Assembly (NCBI GenBank): GCA_023213395.1
Contig: CM041465.1
Coordinates: forward strand, 231,949,741 to 232,013,740
Reading direction: 5' to 3'
Source of the DNA: Cycas panzhihuaensis
Lineage: Eukaryota; Cycadophyta
DNA: 64,000 nucleotides
The notes beneath the pieces are model-generated. The model was not told the origin of the DNA. It saw only the letters and a program-made list of their open reading frames with translations, and searched no databases. Shown piece by piece: positions 9,987 to 22,098 of this stretch. Within the stretch, counting starts at the first letter, position 1. Each line of letters starts with the position of its first letter. A program made the position numbers and the translations under genes.

Positions 9987-10468
9987 TATTAAAGTTTGTA
10001 TGCAAGTTTTGATACAAGATTAAAATTTTGATGACTTATGTAATCAAGTAGGTAAAATTATGTGAAACATTCATATCAACATAACTTGTATGAGTAATAA
10101 ATATAATATAAATCATTCACAGAGTGTTTAAGATATTATCAAGCATATTAAATGATATATATACACATCAGTATTACGATACACAAGAAATATATCATTA
10201 TAAGACACCAGATTTATACATAGAAAACCCTTGATGGAAAAAACCATGAGAGAATGATGGAGCTCTGTTCTCTCTTATTATCTCATCTAAAATAACCTTT
10301 CGATATGTATACATATTTATAGATTCACTACTTCATGTATATCCATTAAGATATAAGTGCATCATAAATTAATGACATCATGTGTGAGAGCATTTTTATA
10401 TCAACCAATTATGATTCATCCACTAACTAAATATTATATTGACTTTTGTGATATGTAATATTCTTACA
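9987..10468 (-). repeat. NA2 left LTR (3' LTR on the minus strand)
   Basis: About 482 bp, clearly homologous to 13782-14297 from GATTAAAATTTTGATGAC through a TATTTATAGATT box to GACTTTTGTGA near the other end. Its outer TG has become TA. The adjoining CTTCCCTTAATG (10469-10480) is the polypurine tract on the minus strand. Confidence 0.82.
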
Positions 10469-10924
10469 CTTCCCTTAATGTCTAATTTGTGAAATTCAAA
10501 TCTTCATCTTCATGTTAAATTACCTATTTATCATGTGTCCTTGTATCACCTGTAAATATTCACTACCTATAAATCACTAATTAAACATATGACTCACAAT
10601 TTGTTATGATATATGGAGTATTTTTTTACAATTTAATATCTTCCATATGTAAGTTATAAAATAAATTTATGAACTTTATTATTAAATCAAATCTAGCAAT
10701 ATCTATATAAAACAACCATCTATCGAAGTGCATAGGTAATTAATCGTTGCAATTGCAAGTTAGCTAAGAAGTATTTATCATATATAGTTTATTAGTTTCA
10801 TTAATGAAAACAATATATTTCGGAAATAAGTTAAACTATTTAATCTATTATGTTGTAATAAGAATAATTTGTGAAAATTTCTTTCACATTGTCTTAAAAG
10901 ATATGGAAAAATCCATGTGCTACC

Positions 10925-11335
10925 TGTTAAATTTACAACATGGAAACTATTCAACATAAATACAATCAACAAGATTAATGAACAAGGCACAAATTATATT
11001 AACTCATCATGAACAAGATTACATCAAAATACTTTTATACCATAGATTCAACCTGAGTCTCCATAATGATTTTATGACTCTACTCTATCTCATTCACCTA
11101 TTTATACATCATAGGTGGGAATACATAAGAGGGGTGGGACACGTCGGACAAATAACTATTGACATACCCAATGACTATTCACCTACTAACTAACTAATGA
11201 CCTTCTAACTTCTCATATAACATTATTATAATGTATGACCCTTAGACCCTAACATAATACTCAGGACTATAACTTTATTAATTCTAACACACACATTGCA
11301 ATAAACACTTACACATTAAATATTATATTCTAACA
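10925..11335 (-). repeat. Solo LTR related to the NA1 family, inside NA2
   Basis: The minus strand reads TGTTAGAATATAATATTTAATGTG at its start and contains the same landmarks as the NA1 LTR: TATAGTCCTGAG, CCCACC...TATAAATAGGTG, and ATTATGGAGACTC. It ends in AACA. Flanks CTACC (10920-10924) and TTACC (11336-11340) match 4 of 5 with one C/T transition, as a solo LTR with a target duplication would show. A purine stretch AAGGGAGG lies 3 bases outside its 5' end on the minus strand, so a truncated 3' LTR with PPT is an alternative. Confidence 0.7.
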
Positions 11336-11340
11336 TTACC

Positions 11341-13766
11341 TCCCTTGATGACTCTCCGTAAGCTAATTCTTGTAGTTTTCTTTAACAATCAATTTCATCA
11401 ATCAACTCAAACCAACCAACTTTGAGAATAAGGTGTATTACCTAGCACACTAAAATTTGTTATAACAAGGTAACATGTGTTCTACGACTCTTATCATACA
11501 TAATAATTGCATTTTTAACCAAAAACACATACTAATTATACTCCTTAACAATTGGTCATAGTTTTATGAATAACCCACAACCATTATTTTTTAACCAATC
11601 AATCAAAGAAACTTATGAGATCTTTCATCATCTTATATTAGGGGGGTAACTCAATCAATCTCAAACTTTCAACCAATAACTCAACTCTCAAACATATCAA
11701 GAGGTGTTTTTTGTCCACTCATTCAACTATTGAGGCGATCATTGTGGCTTTTATGCAACCAAATCATCTATCAAACTCGGTGCCCTCATCAACTTTCTAT
11801 CAAATTTCATTTGATTTGTGCTAATAAGTTACTACATCAAATGTATTCAATTCATTTAAGAGATCACTTCATTAATTTATCATGTGTATATATGTCAATT
11901 TTCTCTTAAATGGGTTCTCATGTGGTTAACATCTTAAATTTGAGCCATAACATGTAATAAATGAGCCTTAAATGTTAGTTTTCATAATTTAAACATGTAT
12001 TCAAACTAATTATCATGTATCCATTTGTATCATCATGTATTTAGAAGCTTTTAAAATTATTAAATAAATAAATAAATGTGTTTTGAATTATTCAAAAAAT
12101 GCACTCGTAAGTATGTTAAAATGTTACTTGTCTAATTTTATCTACTAAAGCCTTCATGGTGTGATTAAAAACCTACCTTGTGACCACTTGCTTTATTTGT
12201 CTCTCTTAATCTTCTTTCTAATGCAATTGACAGATTGAAAATTTGACCTCGTGTGAAAGATACGCTTTAAAATATAACAGTATACCATGAAAAATTACAA
12301 TGAGGTCAATAAAATGAATTAGCACCTTTCTAAAATAAGTGTTTAATTGTGTCATTTTCTCATATGGCCACTCATTAACATCATAGGGGGGTTAGGGTGT
12401 GTTTCAAAGCATATTTTAATTCAATTAAATTTAAGTCATATTTTGTAAAAACATAAATCCATACCAAAATTCACCATCATTTTCATAGTTAGGGTTTGCA
12501 TTACTATCAATTATTTAAGGTAACTTTTTGCATTTAATAGACGTCATCTACAAATAATAATGATCAAAATGTAAATTTGTAAATATGTGCATCCAAGTAT
12601 TACTCCAAGATTATCTTACACATTCAAATATCAAGTAACATGAATTTTGACATTTTAGCCAACAACAAATTGCTTCATAAGACAACGAGTTTTTATAAGA
12701 AAGCATCAAATCTTCAACTACTACAAATGTTTCCTTCAATTTACAAGTGGAAACAAGAATAATGGGTGATTTGATTTGCACATTCATATTTTGACTGCAT
12801 GAATTCATTTGAATCAACATAGTTATCTTCATCTATTTATATGTCTTCCGCATGTCCAACCATAAACTTAAGTCACATTCTTTTTTACCATTTAGATCCA
12901 TGGTCATATAGTGATTGCTCATGTCTTCTCACCACTAATTTGCCTCTTAGCCCTACAAATCTCATCTTTCACAGCTCCTGCACATAACTTGCCAATCCAT
13001 TCCTATGAAATTTATCTTGAATCCTTGCTATATATGTTGGCATGTACTTTTTTTAGATTATTTTGATTTATGGAGAATGTATCCCTATGTTGTAGTGAAA
13101 GATTAGGAGTTGGTTATCAACAGACTCCATAGATGTACTCTCTCCTAGGTCATCCTCCATTTAAATGCTTCAATACTTATTTGAATCCTCGTTCTTCAAA
13201 CTTTAATGATCATCTGTCAACTTTCACATTAATCTCATAATAAATGGAATGATGCAATGGTGAATATATCATCCAAAATACTAGGAAAATGGCTCGATGT
13301 GGTAGTGAATCCCCATTTGGATGCTCACAACAGTGTCTACAAGACTGAACCAATATAGGACACGGTGTTTGTTGCTATACATGTCTCTTATTGCAATTTT
13401 CTCACTTCAACAAGTTATGTAGGGTTATTTCAATGACTTTAAGCAACATATAACCTTATCCATATCATTATGAATTTGATAAAATGTTACATATCTCGAG
13501 TATTAACCTACATGCATAAATAGTGTCTGCATAAATAAAATAATTAAATTCTCACTATATTGGCATTAATATTGATTTAGTACTAGCTCATATAATGCAT
13601 GTATGGATGTCTTCAGATGGTAAAAATTGTCAACATGTGTGTGTGGTCTTCAACCTCCTTTACCCTACTTCATCCTACTTTGTCTCATATAGGGTTTGGG
13701 TTGGTTCCTACTTCACTTGCACTTTAATATGATGTCTCCTAAGGACTTTCACCTTGGATCTTCAAC
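11341..13766. other. NA2 interior, no gene recognised
   Basis: About 2.4 kb of AT-rich sequence with no retroviral domain on either strand. The longest frame (12611-12832, minus, 73 codons) matches nothing I know. An AAAT microsatellite lies at about 12057-12077. Together with 10481-10919 this is the body of NA2. Confidence 0.6.
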
Positions 13767-13781
13767 TTGGCTCTAATGTCA
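13767..13781 (-). promoter_or_regulatory. NA2 primer-binding site
   Basis: The minus strand reads TGACATTAGAGCCAA immediately after the end of the right-hand LTR. This resembles TGGTATCAGAGCCA with three mismatches and sets the element's direction as minus. Confidence 0.7.
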
Positions 13782-14297
13782 TGTTAAAATTCTTGCACAA
13801 ATTTTGACACGATTAAAATTTTGGTGACAACTTATATAATCAAGTAGGTAAAAGTATGTGGAATATCTGTGTTAACATAACTTGTATGAACAATAAATGT
13901 AATATGAATAATTTGTGAGATGTTTAAGATAATTATCAAATGTCTTAAATGATATATGTACACATTAATATAACAACATACACACATAAGAAAGATACTA
14001 TAATGAGACACTTAATTTATACATGAAAAACTTTTGATAGAAAAAACCACAAGATAAAAGTGGAGCTTAAGTCTCACTCATTATCTCATCTCAAATATAC
14101 TTTTGACATGTGTATATATTTATAGATTTATCACCTCGTGTATATCCAATAAGATATAAGTACATCATCAACCAATGGTATCATGCCAATACATCGATCA
14201 ATAAGATCATGTGTAAGAACCTTTTTATATAAACTAATCATAACTCATCCATTAATTAAACATTGCATTGACTTTTGTGAAATACAATATTCTAGCA
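13782..14297 (-). repeat. NA2 right LTR (5' LTR on the minus strand)
   Basis: About 516 bp; partner of 9987-10468. On the minus strand it starts TGCTAGAATATTG, has a CTATAAATATATA box (plus-strand 14115-14127), and ends TTTTAACA next to the PBS. Confidence 0.82.
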
Positions 14298-15594
14298 ATA
14301 GAGAAATTTAGACCATTGAAAACTTCACACTATAGGGTGATTATTTATTAGTAAATATTGAAACCTTTTTGGGTTGATTTCATCTTTGTACCTGTGTTTA
14401 GTTTTTATATGGAGAAAAAAATCATTAAAATAAAAGGTGGGGGTGATTGTGGCTCCATTGTTTTTATCAAATTTCTATGGAGTTGTGATTCGTGGTGGTG
14501 CTAAACCTGAGTACAAAGCTATATGCTAGCAAATAAAGAGGAAAATGGATTATGATCAATGTCACTCTATATATGCATACACTTTAGGTAGGTTTTGCAG
14601 TAGAGACACCTTTCTTCATGGGCAATTTTGAAAAAGTGACATTGTTTGGTGAGGATGAATGTAAAGCAATACAAGTCTATTGATTTGAAGGGATTTAAAT
14701 CCTGTTGTAAAGAACATTTGAGATCTATGAGCACATACATCATTTCCCATGAGTCCCTAAGTAGATCTATAAATAAAAGATTACCACAGTTAGTGGAATC
14801 TTGAAGCTCATAGACAAAATTCAAATGAAGATGTCATTTGATTGAGAGCAAAGATATGAAACGCATCTTTGTGAGTAGGGTTAGATTAGAGGGCAAACAT
14901 CAAAAGTAGAGACACCATTTGCGAACGTCAAGCATGATTGAAGCATAGTCGACAGACATTAGAACATGGAGAATGTTAGCATCAAGATATATGAAAATGG
15001 ACATGAGCTAGAACATTTCTGGGATTCGTTGAAGTCTTCACCGAGATCTATATACACCAAAAATTGACTCGGGAGATGGATCAATTCGACAGATTCACCG
15101 AAATTGTGAACATATATAGATAAAAATCGCATAGCCACCAAATTTAATACTTTGGTAAATTGATTTTATTTCATTTTTTAGGTTGGGTCACATTTAATCA
15201 CTTTTTGTAATTTTCTAAATCTGAGCTTTCAAAAGTGGTAAGCCCCTACACTTGAAACTCCCTGGTCACATGGAGAGATGAGGAGTTAAAGTTAATTTTG
15301 GCTTTTTTTAACAACCCAAATCAAAATTTGCAAATACATTTCTGTTTAAAATTTAATTTTGCACATTTTCACATTGGTCATATGGTTTTATTTTGAGACT
15401 CTACATGGTGAACAAGTTTTTTATATTTTTTCGGTACTTTGCAAAGTGATCAAAGACTTAAAAACACAAAACATAATAAAATATTATTGTGTAGGTGTGC
15501 TTGGTCTATTTGTTACCTATTATTGTGTTTGTTAGTAGTGTTTTTCAAATTTCTTGCAAAAATCATATTGAGTGGAAATTTATTCAACTCCTAA
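14298..15594. other. Unassigned 1.3 kb, no gene recognised
   Basis: Between NA2 and the Cop2 gag. The Cop2 5' LTR would be expected here, but I find no match to the TGTTTAAATTATTATT start of its 3' LTR. The part at about 14900-15140 keeps several CpG sites (GTCGAC, CTCGGG, TTCGAC), unlike its surroundings. Open frames at 14567-14824 and 14959-15141 (minus) match nothing known to me. Confidence 0.55.
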
Positions 15595-16150
15595 GTAGAG
15601 AAGTTAGTCAATGTAGAAAACTATGGCACTTGGAAATACCAAATGACCAATCTATTACAAATGAATAAATTGTTGTTGTACGTGGAAAGTAGGTTGACTG
15701 AACTAAATGAACCCACTATCTTTGCTCATGATAAAATGGAGCTTGAAATTGAAAATGACTTCACTTTAAAGTTAGTTAATATGTCCATCAGTGGAGTTTT
15801 GGTAGATAATGTTAAAAAAACAAAGACACCTAAGAAAGCGTGGGAGGGCATAACATTTGTTTTTAAAACAAAAAATGATATCATGATAATGATTTTAAAT
15901 AATTAGTTATATAACTTGAGAATAGCTAGTTTTATGGTTGACTATCTCCAACAAGTGAAGGAAATCAAAATTTAACCATAAAATATTATAGAAATTATCA
16001 ATGACAATGACATCATCATTATGGTATTATAGATTTTGTCAAAAAGGTATGAAAATTTTGTGAGGAGTTTTTTCTTATCAAAGAAAGCTAGGAAAACCTT
16101 TTTTATTGAGTTGGAAGTATTGTTGATGCAATGAGCAGATTTTGAAGGAT
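15595..16150 (+). pseudogene. Cop2 gag
   Basis: Starts with ENYGTWKYQMTNLLQ (about 15613-15657), the conserved copia Gag opening ('Y..W...M...L'). It proceeds through KKTKTPKKAWEGI (the 'A.e.W..L' helix) and SKRYENFVRS ('LP..Y...v..') to a short helix-rich end near 16140. Gag forms the virus-like particle and carries RNA. The first 87 codons from 15643 are open; later parts carry stops. Confidence 0.85.
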
Positions 16151-16261
16151 AACATTGTTGAATAATCTTCTAGGGCTTTTTAAGCTAAATCTAAAAGGAA
16201 GAAACCATCCACTCCCAAGAAAAACAGGAGTCCATAATAGTAGATTGTGCAAAAGGAACAA

Positions 16262-16316
16262 TAGAAGTTGTATTATCATTACAACAAACTAGGTTATTTC
16301 AAGAGAGATTTTAAGT
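16262..16316 (+). pseudogene. Cop2 Gag zinc knuckle, all ligands lost
   Basis: Reads YYHYNKLGYFKRDFK where copia Gag carries a C-x2-C-x4-H-x4-C knuckle. The spacing is preserved, but the ligands are Tyr, Tyr, Tyr and Phe. Cys-to-Tyr and His-to-Tyr are single G-to-A or C-to-T transitions; Cys-to-Phe is G-to-T. The site could not bind zinc. Confidence 0.75.
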
Positions 16317-16479
16317 AATTGCAAGGTTATCAACAAAATCAAAAGAGGAGTGATCAACATAACCAAGAAAGGAAGAACTGCATTCAAAGTATTTTTCTAG
16401 TCATACTTCAAGTTTTAATGACAAGGGAAAGAAACTTTTCATGGCAGCTTCATAAACAAATTACAAAGTATATGATGTT

Positions 16480-16900
16480 TAGTACATCAATTTAGGGCCT
16501 TCTAAGCATATGATAGGTAGAATTGAGCAGTTTATACACGTGAGAGGCTATTGGATAAATAGTGACCTTGGAAGATAATAAAATATTAAAGGTGGAAGGA
16601 ATATAAGAAACTCCAATCATTACACTTGATAGAGAGGACTACTACATGGAGAATGTGATGTACTTACTAAGATTGAAGAAGGATTTAATTTATATTAGCT
16701 AGATTAATTTAAAGATGGGAAGGTTATTGTCAATGACTATGATAGAAAAGTCATAGCTAAAGGTGTTAGGAATGGTTGACTTTATAGGCTCCTAGGCAAA
16801 TCTATAAACCAAATAGCTCTCACTATTAATTTAAAATGTAAAACTCAATTATGGCATGAAAAATGGGACATTTTCATTACTCCTATATGTATTTAATATA
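16480..16900 (+). pseudogene. Cop2 protease and pre-integrase region
   Basis: YINLGPSKHMIG at about 16483-16518 aligns with the copia aspartic protease site ('W..DSGAS.HM'), with the catalytic Asp now Asn and the Ser now Leu. About 110 codons later QLWHEKW (about 16852-16872) marks the pre-integrase HHCC region ('LWH.R.GH'). Protease would cut the polyprotein; this one could not. Confidence 0.78.
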
Positions 16901-16949
16901 TAATTTGAATATGGTTCATAGTTTTTTTAAACTTAAACCAATGAAAATT

Positions 16950-17700
16950 GTGTGTGATCCTTATATGATGGATAAACAACACAAGGAAAAGTTTAAAAAA
17001 GGCTAATCTTAAAAGAAAATTGAAGATCTTAACCTTATCCACTCAAATACTTATGGTCTAATACCAACCATTTTTATTGGAGATGCAAGATGCTTCTTGA
17101 TCTTCATTCATGACTTTTTGAAAAAAGTTTGGGTCTGTCATATAAAAGAGAAATCCCAACCCTTCGATACTTTTAGAGAATTCAAAGATACAGTGGAGAA
17201 TAAGAATGATCAAAGAATGAAAATTCTCATATCAAACAATGTGGGAAAATACACCTCTAAAGCCTTTACGCAATTTTGCAAGAACCATGGAATTAAGAAA
17301 TACTTGATGATAACATGTACACATTAGCATAATAGAGCAACTAAGAGGATGAATATAACTTTGATTGAAAAGGTCAAGTCAATGATGAAAGGAAAAAATT
17401 TCTCAAAGTCTTTTTAGAAAGAGATTATTTGCACAACTACTTAGACCAATCAAAATTTCATGAAGGCTATTTGGAACATGACACCAAAGGAAGCCTGGTT
17501 AGACAAAAACCCAACCATAAGCCATATGAGGATCTTTGAGAATATTGCATAGATGCTTATTTCAAAGGAAAAATATCAAACATTTGATGAGTTCCAAATG
17601 TATACTCATCAAGCATAGTGAAGAAAGCAAAGTGTATTAAGTGTTTGAATTGGCAACCATAAAGGTTTATATAACTCAAGATGTCATATTTTTTTAAAAA
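16950..17700 (+). pseudogene. Cop2 integrase core, catalytic D-D-E replaced
   Basis: DLNLIHSNTYGL holds the first acidic position as Asn (codon AAT 17045-17047). ILISNNVGKYTSKAF holds the second as Asn (AAC 17234-17236). The third lies in RATKRMNITLIEK as Lys (AAG 17343-17345). The distances between them fit the family. Each change is a single G-to-A on the coding strand. Downstream, NMTPKEAWLDKNP (about 17478-17515) is the usual 'TP.E.W....P' motif. The frame is open over 17097-17327. Confidence 0.85.
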
Positions 17701-17920
17701 ATAATAAGCAAGATGCTATGCTAGAAACTTTGAAGATGTGGTAAAACAAAAGAAAGTAGATTAAAGAACAACCAAAATATAGTTCTTCGAGGTAGTACTT
17801 TATTAAGTCTAAATCTAAATAAGAGTTAGCTAGTACTTTGACTAATGTTGAATTAGAAGGTAAGGAGGAGTATCATGATGTTTAGTCAAAATTACTTCTT
17901 GAATCACAACTTAAGATCAC

Positions 17921-17966
17921 TCCACTTGCCAAGTAACTTCCACTCCACTTGCCAAGTAACTTCCCA
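17921..17966. repeat. 23-bp tandem duplication
   Basis: CACTCCACTTGCCAAGTAAC and the next bases occur twice head to tail between Cop2 integrase and RT. It looks like local slippage and has no evident function. Confidence 0.8.
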
Positions 17967-18079
17967 AATGGTATTTGAAAATCATAATAGAAGCTCAACT
18001 ACCTAAGACTAAAGGTAGTATAGGTCGAAGATGAGATTTGATACTATCAAATTTTCTTCAATGGTAGATATACTTAATG

Positions 18080-18860
18080 TTGATGAGCCTTTGATTTTTG
18101 AGGAGGCCTACCATGAGCAGAAGTAGAGAACAACAATAGATGCTAAAATCCCTATTGTGAAACATAACAAAACTTGGAACTTAGTTGAGTTGCTAGTAAG
18201 TAAGTAGGCAACTGGTTGTTGATGGGTTTATAAGATCAAATACAAATTTGATGGCTCAGTTGATAAGTACAAGCTAGATTGGTTGCTAAGGGTTTTAAGC
18301 CAATAGAAGGTATTTATTACTGGGAGACATTTACTTTAGTAGAAAAGATGGTGACAATGAAACTAATATTAGAAATAGTTGCTTAATTCAAATATCAGCT
18401 ACACCAATTTGATATCAAGAGTGCTTTCTTTAATGGAGATCTAATAAAGAAAGTTTATATTGTGTAGTAGCCTTAGATATGTTGTAAAAGGAGAATACTA
18501 TCTTGTGTGCTACTTGAAGAAAGTTTTATATGGCTTGAAGTAGGCTCCAAGAGCCTGGTATTCTAAGATCAATCAATATCTTTTATATAATGGTTTTAAG
18601 AGATCATCAATTGATTCAAACCTCTACATCTTTATAATTTTATATGTAAATGATCTAATGATTATAGGTAATGATACAACAATACATTAAAGGTTGAAGA
18701 CTTAAAGAATAATCTAAAGGAAATACTTGAAATAACAAATTTTAAATGACTGCACTATTTTTTAGGAATAGAAGTATGACAAAACCTTAAGAGAATTATG
18801 ATTTCACAGGTTAAAAATACATGGGAGAATCTTAAAAAATTAAAAAATAAGAACTATAAA
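18080..18860 (+). pseudogene. Cop2 reverse transcriptase
   Basis: Segments in order: an ARLVAKGF-like region near 18270 (frameshifted), YYWETFTLVEKMVTMKLIL at about 18317-18375, HQFDIKSAFFNGDL at about 18402-18443 with the first catalytic Asp intact, LKKVLYGLK and APRAWYSKINQYLL at about 18515-18583, and LYVNDLMIIGND at about 18640-18675, where YVDD has become YVND (AAT 18649-18651). Several stops fall between motifs. Confidence 0.87.
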
Positions 18861-18929
18861 CTTACCCCAACTTTTATGAAGATAGGTTCTAAATTATAAA
18901 CTCAGTATTATAGAAACCAGATAGATGGC

Positions 18930-19565
18930 ACTTTGTATAAGTAGTTAGTTAGTAGCTTAATTTATTTAACTACAACTAGGTCTAATATCTTTTTTGTGGT
19001 TGGGACGATGTCGAGATTTGCCTCAGAGCTAAAACAAAGCCATTAAAAAAGTGTAAAGAGGTTCCTTAAATATTTGTAGGGAACTTTACATTATGGATTA
19101 AAATTTAGTTATAACAACAATTTCATGTTGGAATGGTATTTAGATTCTAATTGGATAGAATTTACTAATAGTAGGAGGTCCATTTCATGATATTGCTTTA
19201 GTTTAGGTTTTGTTTTTATTACATGGAGTAGTAGAAGTAGTTAAATGTTGCATTGACATCTATTGAAATAAAATATAAAGCTACAGTTGCGACAATTTGT
19301 AAAGCCACTTAACTAACAAATCCTTAAGTGATGTGGGGCTTTATCAAGATGAAGTGACTACATTATATTATGACAATTAGGGTACTTTTAAAATTACTAA
19401 GAACTCAACATTTTATACTCGTACCAAACACATTAAGGTGCACTATCATTTCATTAGGGAAATTTAGAACAGTAGGTTGAGATAGTATACAAGCCTACCA
19501 AAGAGCAGCTAATAAATACTTTCACCAAATCTTGTCTAAAGACAAATTGATAAATTCATATTTTG
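18930..19565 (+). pseudogene. Cop2 RNase H region
   Basis: Weak copia connection motifs near 18930-19050 are followed by RNase H pieces: IEIKYKATVATI (about 19263-19290), where the usual Glu is Lys, and YYDNQG-type DNA-strand motif with KITKNSTFYTRTKHIKVHYHFIRE (about 19367-19465), where a stop replaces Gln and Tyr replaces Cys. The domain ends shortly before the polypurine tract. Confidence 0.82.
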
Positions 19566-19605
19566 AATTAGCATTAAAGCCAATGATGTAAACATTAAGG
19601 GGGAG

Positions 19606-19818
19606 TGTTTAAATTATTATTAACTTTATTAAGTTGTAAATTCTAATAGGTGTTGGATAATTTTAATCAATTGTAAAATCATCATTTAATTAGTGACACA
19701 TATTTAGGGGTTATATAATTCTATAATGGGTCTGTAACACATGTTAGGGTGCTTACAAGTTATTATTGAATGGTTATTGATCTTCCTTGTATTTATATAT
19801 ATCTTGGCTTGTACCTAT
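19606..19818 (+). repeat. Cop2 3' LTR, left part
   Basis: Begins TGTTTAAATTATTATTAAC directly after the polypurine tract. A TATTTATATATATC promoter-like box lies at about 19790-19803. It is cut at 19818 by NA3; the remainder resumes at 22448. Confidence 0.75.
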
Positions 19819-20173
19819 TATTAAAAATATATACCTAAGAAAATAGCTCTAATGCCATATTTAAATTATATAACCAAAAAATAATTAAGACTATGAATTA
19901 TGAAGCTATGTTGGTGAATAAACAAATGAATAAATAAATGTGTATAAATGCACAATATAATATACTTATAGTAAATGTTCAAATTGTATCATGAAAATTC
20001 AATATATATTTATAGACATACACTACCTTATGGTTATCCAATCATAATCTAGAAGCCATTTGGTCAACCAATGATCAAATACATAAAGAAGTGTGTGTAC
20101 TATGACCCCCTATTATATATCAAAGAGGAAACTACATCAATTTAATAATATATAAATCAATTAATACTCAACA
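19819..20173 (-). repeat. NA3 left LTR (3' LTR)
   Basis: Shares with 22099-22447 the runs AAATTATATAACCAAA, GACTATGAATTATGAAGC (one mismatch) and AAAGAAGTGTGTG. Its outer TG has decayed to TA. A TATATTTATAG box is at about 20008-20018. Confidence 0.82.
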
Positions 20174-22098
20174 TCCCCCCCTTTAATGTTTAATCCTAAT
20201 CATATAATTACTTCAAATATGATATGGAGTCCATATAAAAGCTAACCATCCATCATTGCATATGGATAACCAACTATTATACTTACCAATCCTCTAAAAT
20301 GGCTTTTGTGTACATGATTCACCAACATTTATCTATAAAATAGCTTTTCCATGTTCTCATTTTATCTATTTCTAGTCTCTCTTAGTTAAGGCCACACCTT
20401 TAGGAGAAAACTAAATTGAAAACTCACAACCCCATTCACTACACCATGGAACAAATCTGCATAAATATTTATCCGAGCAAAAACATATGAAAAACACTTT
20501 ATTTTTCATGCACAAATTCTAGTTTTAACTTATATAATTGCCCAACAAACTAAAATTAGAAATTCAAGCCATTAAACTACCTTAAAAAATGTCCAATGTA
20601 TAGCATGCAACCAATGGTTATAAAGGTATATGAATCAGCTTTCTAATGCAATAAAAGGAGTTGAATTCTAATTTCATATAATGGGGATATTACCATTTAT
20701 GTGAGCATAGGTACTTTACTAGGTGAGAAAAGTGAAAAATAAAATAAAGTCCTTTCTAACATGGCTCACAATCATATTAAAAAATCCATGTGACCTCCTC
20801 TTCGGGCTTCATGGACTTTAAACATTATAGAAAATAATTTAATGCCCTTTACTAAAGGTTATAATTCTTAAAGAAATAGAATTAAATTATTTTAAGTGTT
20901 GTCTATCTTAGGGCCTGCCCCTGACTTCGACAACGGTCAAATGAGCTTATGATTGCTCTTTCTTACAAAAACTCAATGGTAAATATAGATCTAAGGTTGG
21001 ATCTACCTTTCCCTCAATCTAGCAGGCCCTAATATAGAAAATAGGAGAAACCACCACCAAAAGCTTCAGAAAATCGCTCGATTTCACAAAGGATGTCCAT
21101 GTTAAGAAGACATTATTTATGCATCAATCTTACTGCAAATAAATATTTCTCATCAAAATTTCATTCTCCACACTATTACAGCTTCACAAGTATAAAGAAG
21201 CAAGAATAATACATAGAAATAGTGAGCCAAAATTGCCATTTCTCAATACAATTATTACTAATAAAGTATAGAACCTACATTCATTTTTCCCCAATAAAAC
21301 CTTAGATTAGCATGCTAAAACCAATGCAATAGGTTCTAAGGTACCATAACATACTGATCTGTACCATTCAATGAATTTCCAAGCCAAAACAACCATGATC
21401 TGAGGTTTATAACCATTCAACTTGCTGATGGGATAGGCCTAACAAACCCCAACTAATAAACTTGAAAACCTCTTGTTGCACACTTGCTAATCAATAATTC
21501 TTCTCATGGAACAAGTTCTTATCAAAACAACAAGCTTTACTTCTTATGACCCTAGCATGCAAATGCTTTTCATACATGAGCCATTGCATTTACTACAATA
21601 AATTATGTTGTAAAACCTTCATCAATCATGGACCCATCAATACACAACATAAGATAAAATAGTAGCCTACCTCGCCACATCAACAGATTCAATGGGGTGA
21701 TCAAGCCTACTTCAAAAACTTCATTCTCAGACACGTGCAACATCTGCTTGTGCACTTGAAAAACATGCAATTATACTACAAAAAAATAAACTAAAATCAA
21801 TGGTAAACCTTTGTGGGATTTAAAATAATCGTAACACCTATGCTCTCGGTTGGATTTTCTTTAATGTTTGTGCACCAACATGCTATTCAGGTTTATGACA
21901 CTAATATGCTCTAGGGACTTTACAAAAATACAATTCGAAAGCCTTCCCACAACTTGCAACAAATCTCACTTTACAAACAACCCCCTTCACTGGTCATAAG
22001 CAAGAATATATAAACAAGATATGAATAAACACCATTGCCAAGAGGTCATTCTTATAGTGTTACAACCTTTCCAGGGGTCAAACCAGGCTTTGATGTCA
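20174..22098. other. NA3 interior, polypurine tract and PBS, no gene
   Basis: The tract at 20174-20187 (TCCCCCCCTTTAAT on the plus strand) and the PBS at 22084-22098 (minus strand TGACATCAAAGCCTG) bound an interior with no domain I recognise on either strand and no frame longer than about 60 codons. Confidence 0.65.

Larger units (their letters stand above)
9987..14297 (-). mobile_element. NA2: minus-strand non-autonomous LTR retrotransposon
   Basis: Two direct repeats of about 0.5 kb (9987-10468 and 13782-14297) enclose 3.3 kb. Read on the minus strand, the right copy is the 5' LTR. It is followed by TGACATTAGAGCCA, close to the initiator-Met PBS, and the left copy is preceded by the purine tract CATTAAGGGAAG. 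Outer flanks GTAAA and ATAGA could be a decayed 5-bp duplication but match only 3 of 5. The interior has no recognisable gag or pol. A solo LTR of another family sits at 10925-11335. Confidence 0.78.

Noticed and set aside
11336-11346. Purine tract AAGGGAGG (minus strand) beside the LTR at 10925-11335, suggesting a full element
   Set aside because: No 5' partner LTR or interior was found, and near-identical 5-bp flanks CTACC/TTACC favour a solo LTR. Kept only as an alternative.
17921-17966. Tandem 23-bp repeat considered as a CRISPR-like or attachment site
   Set aside because: Only two adjacent copies without spacers in a decayed copia pol; simple duplication.
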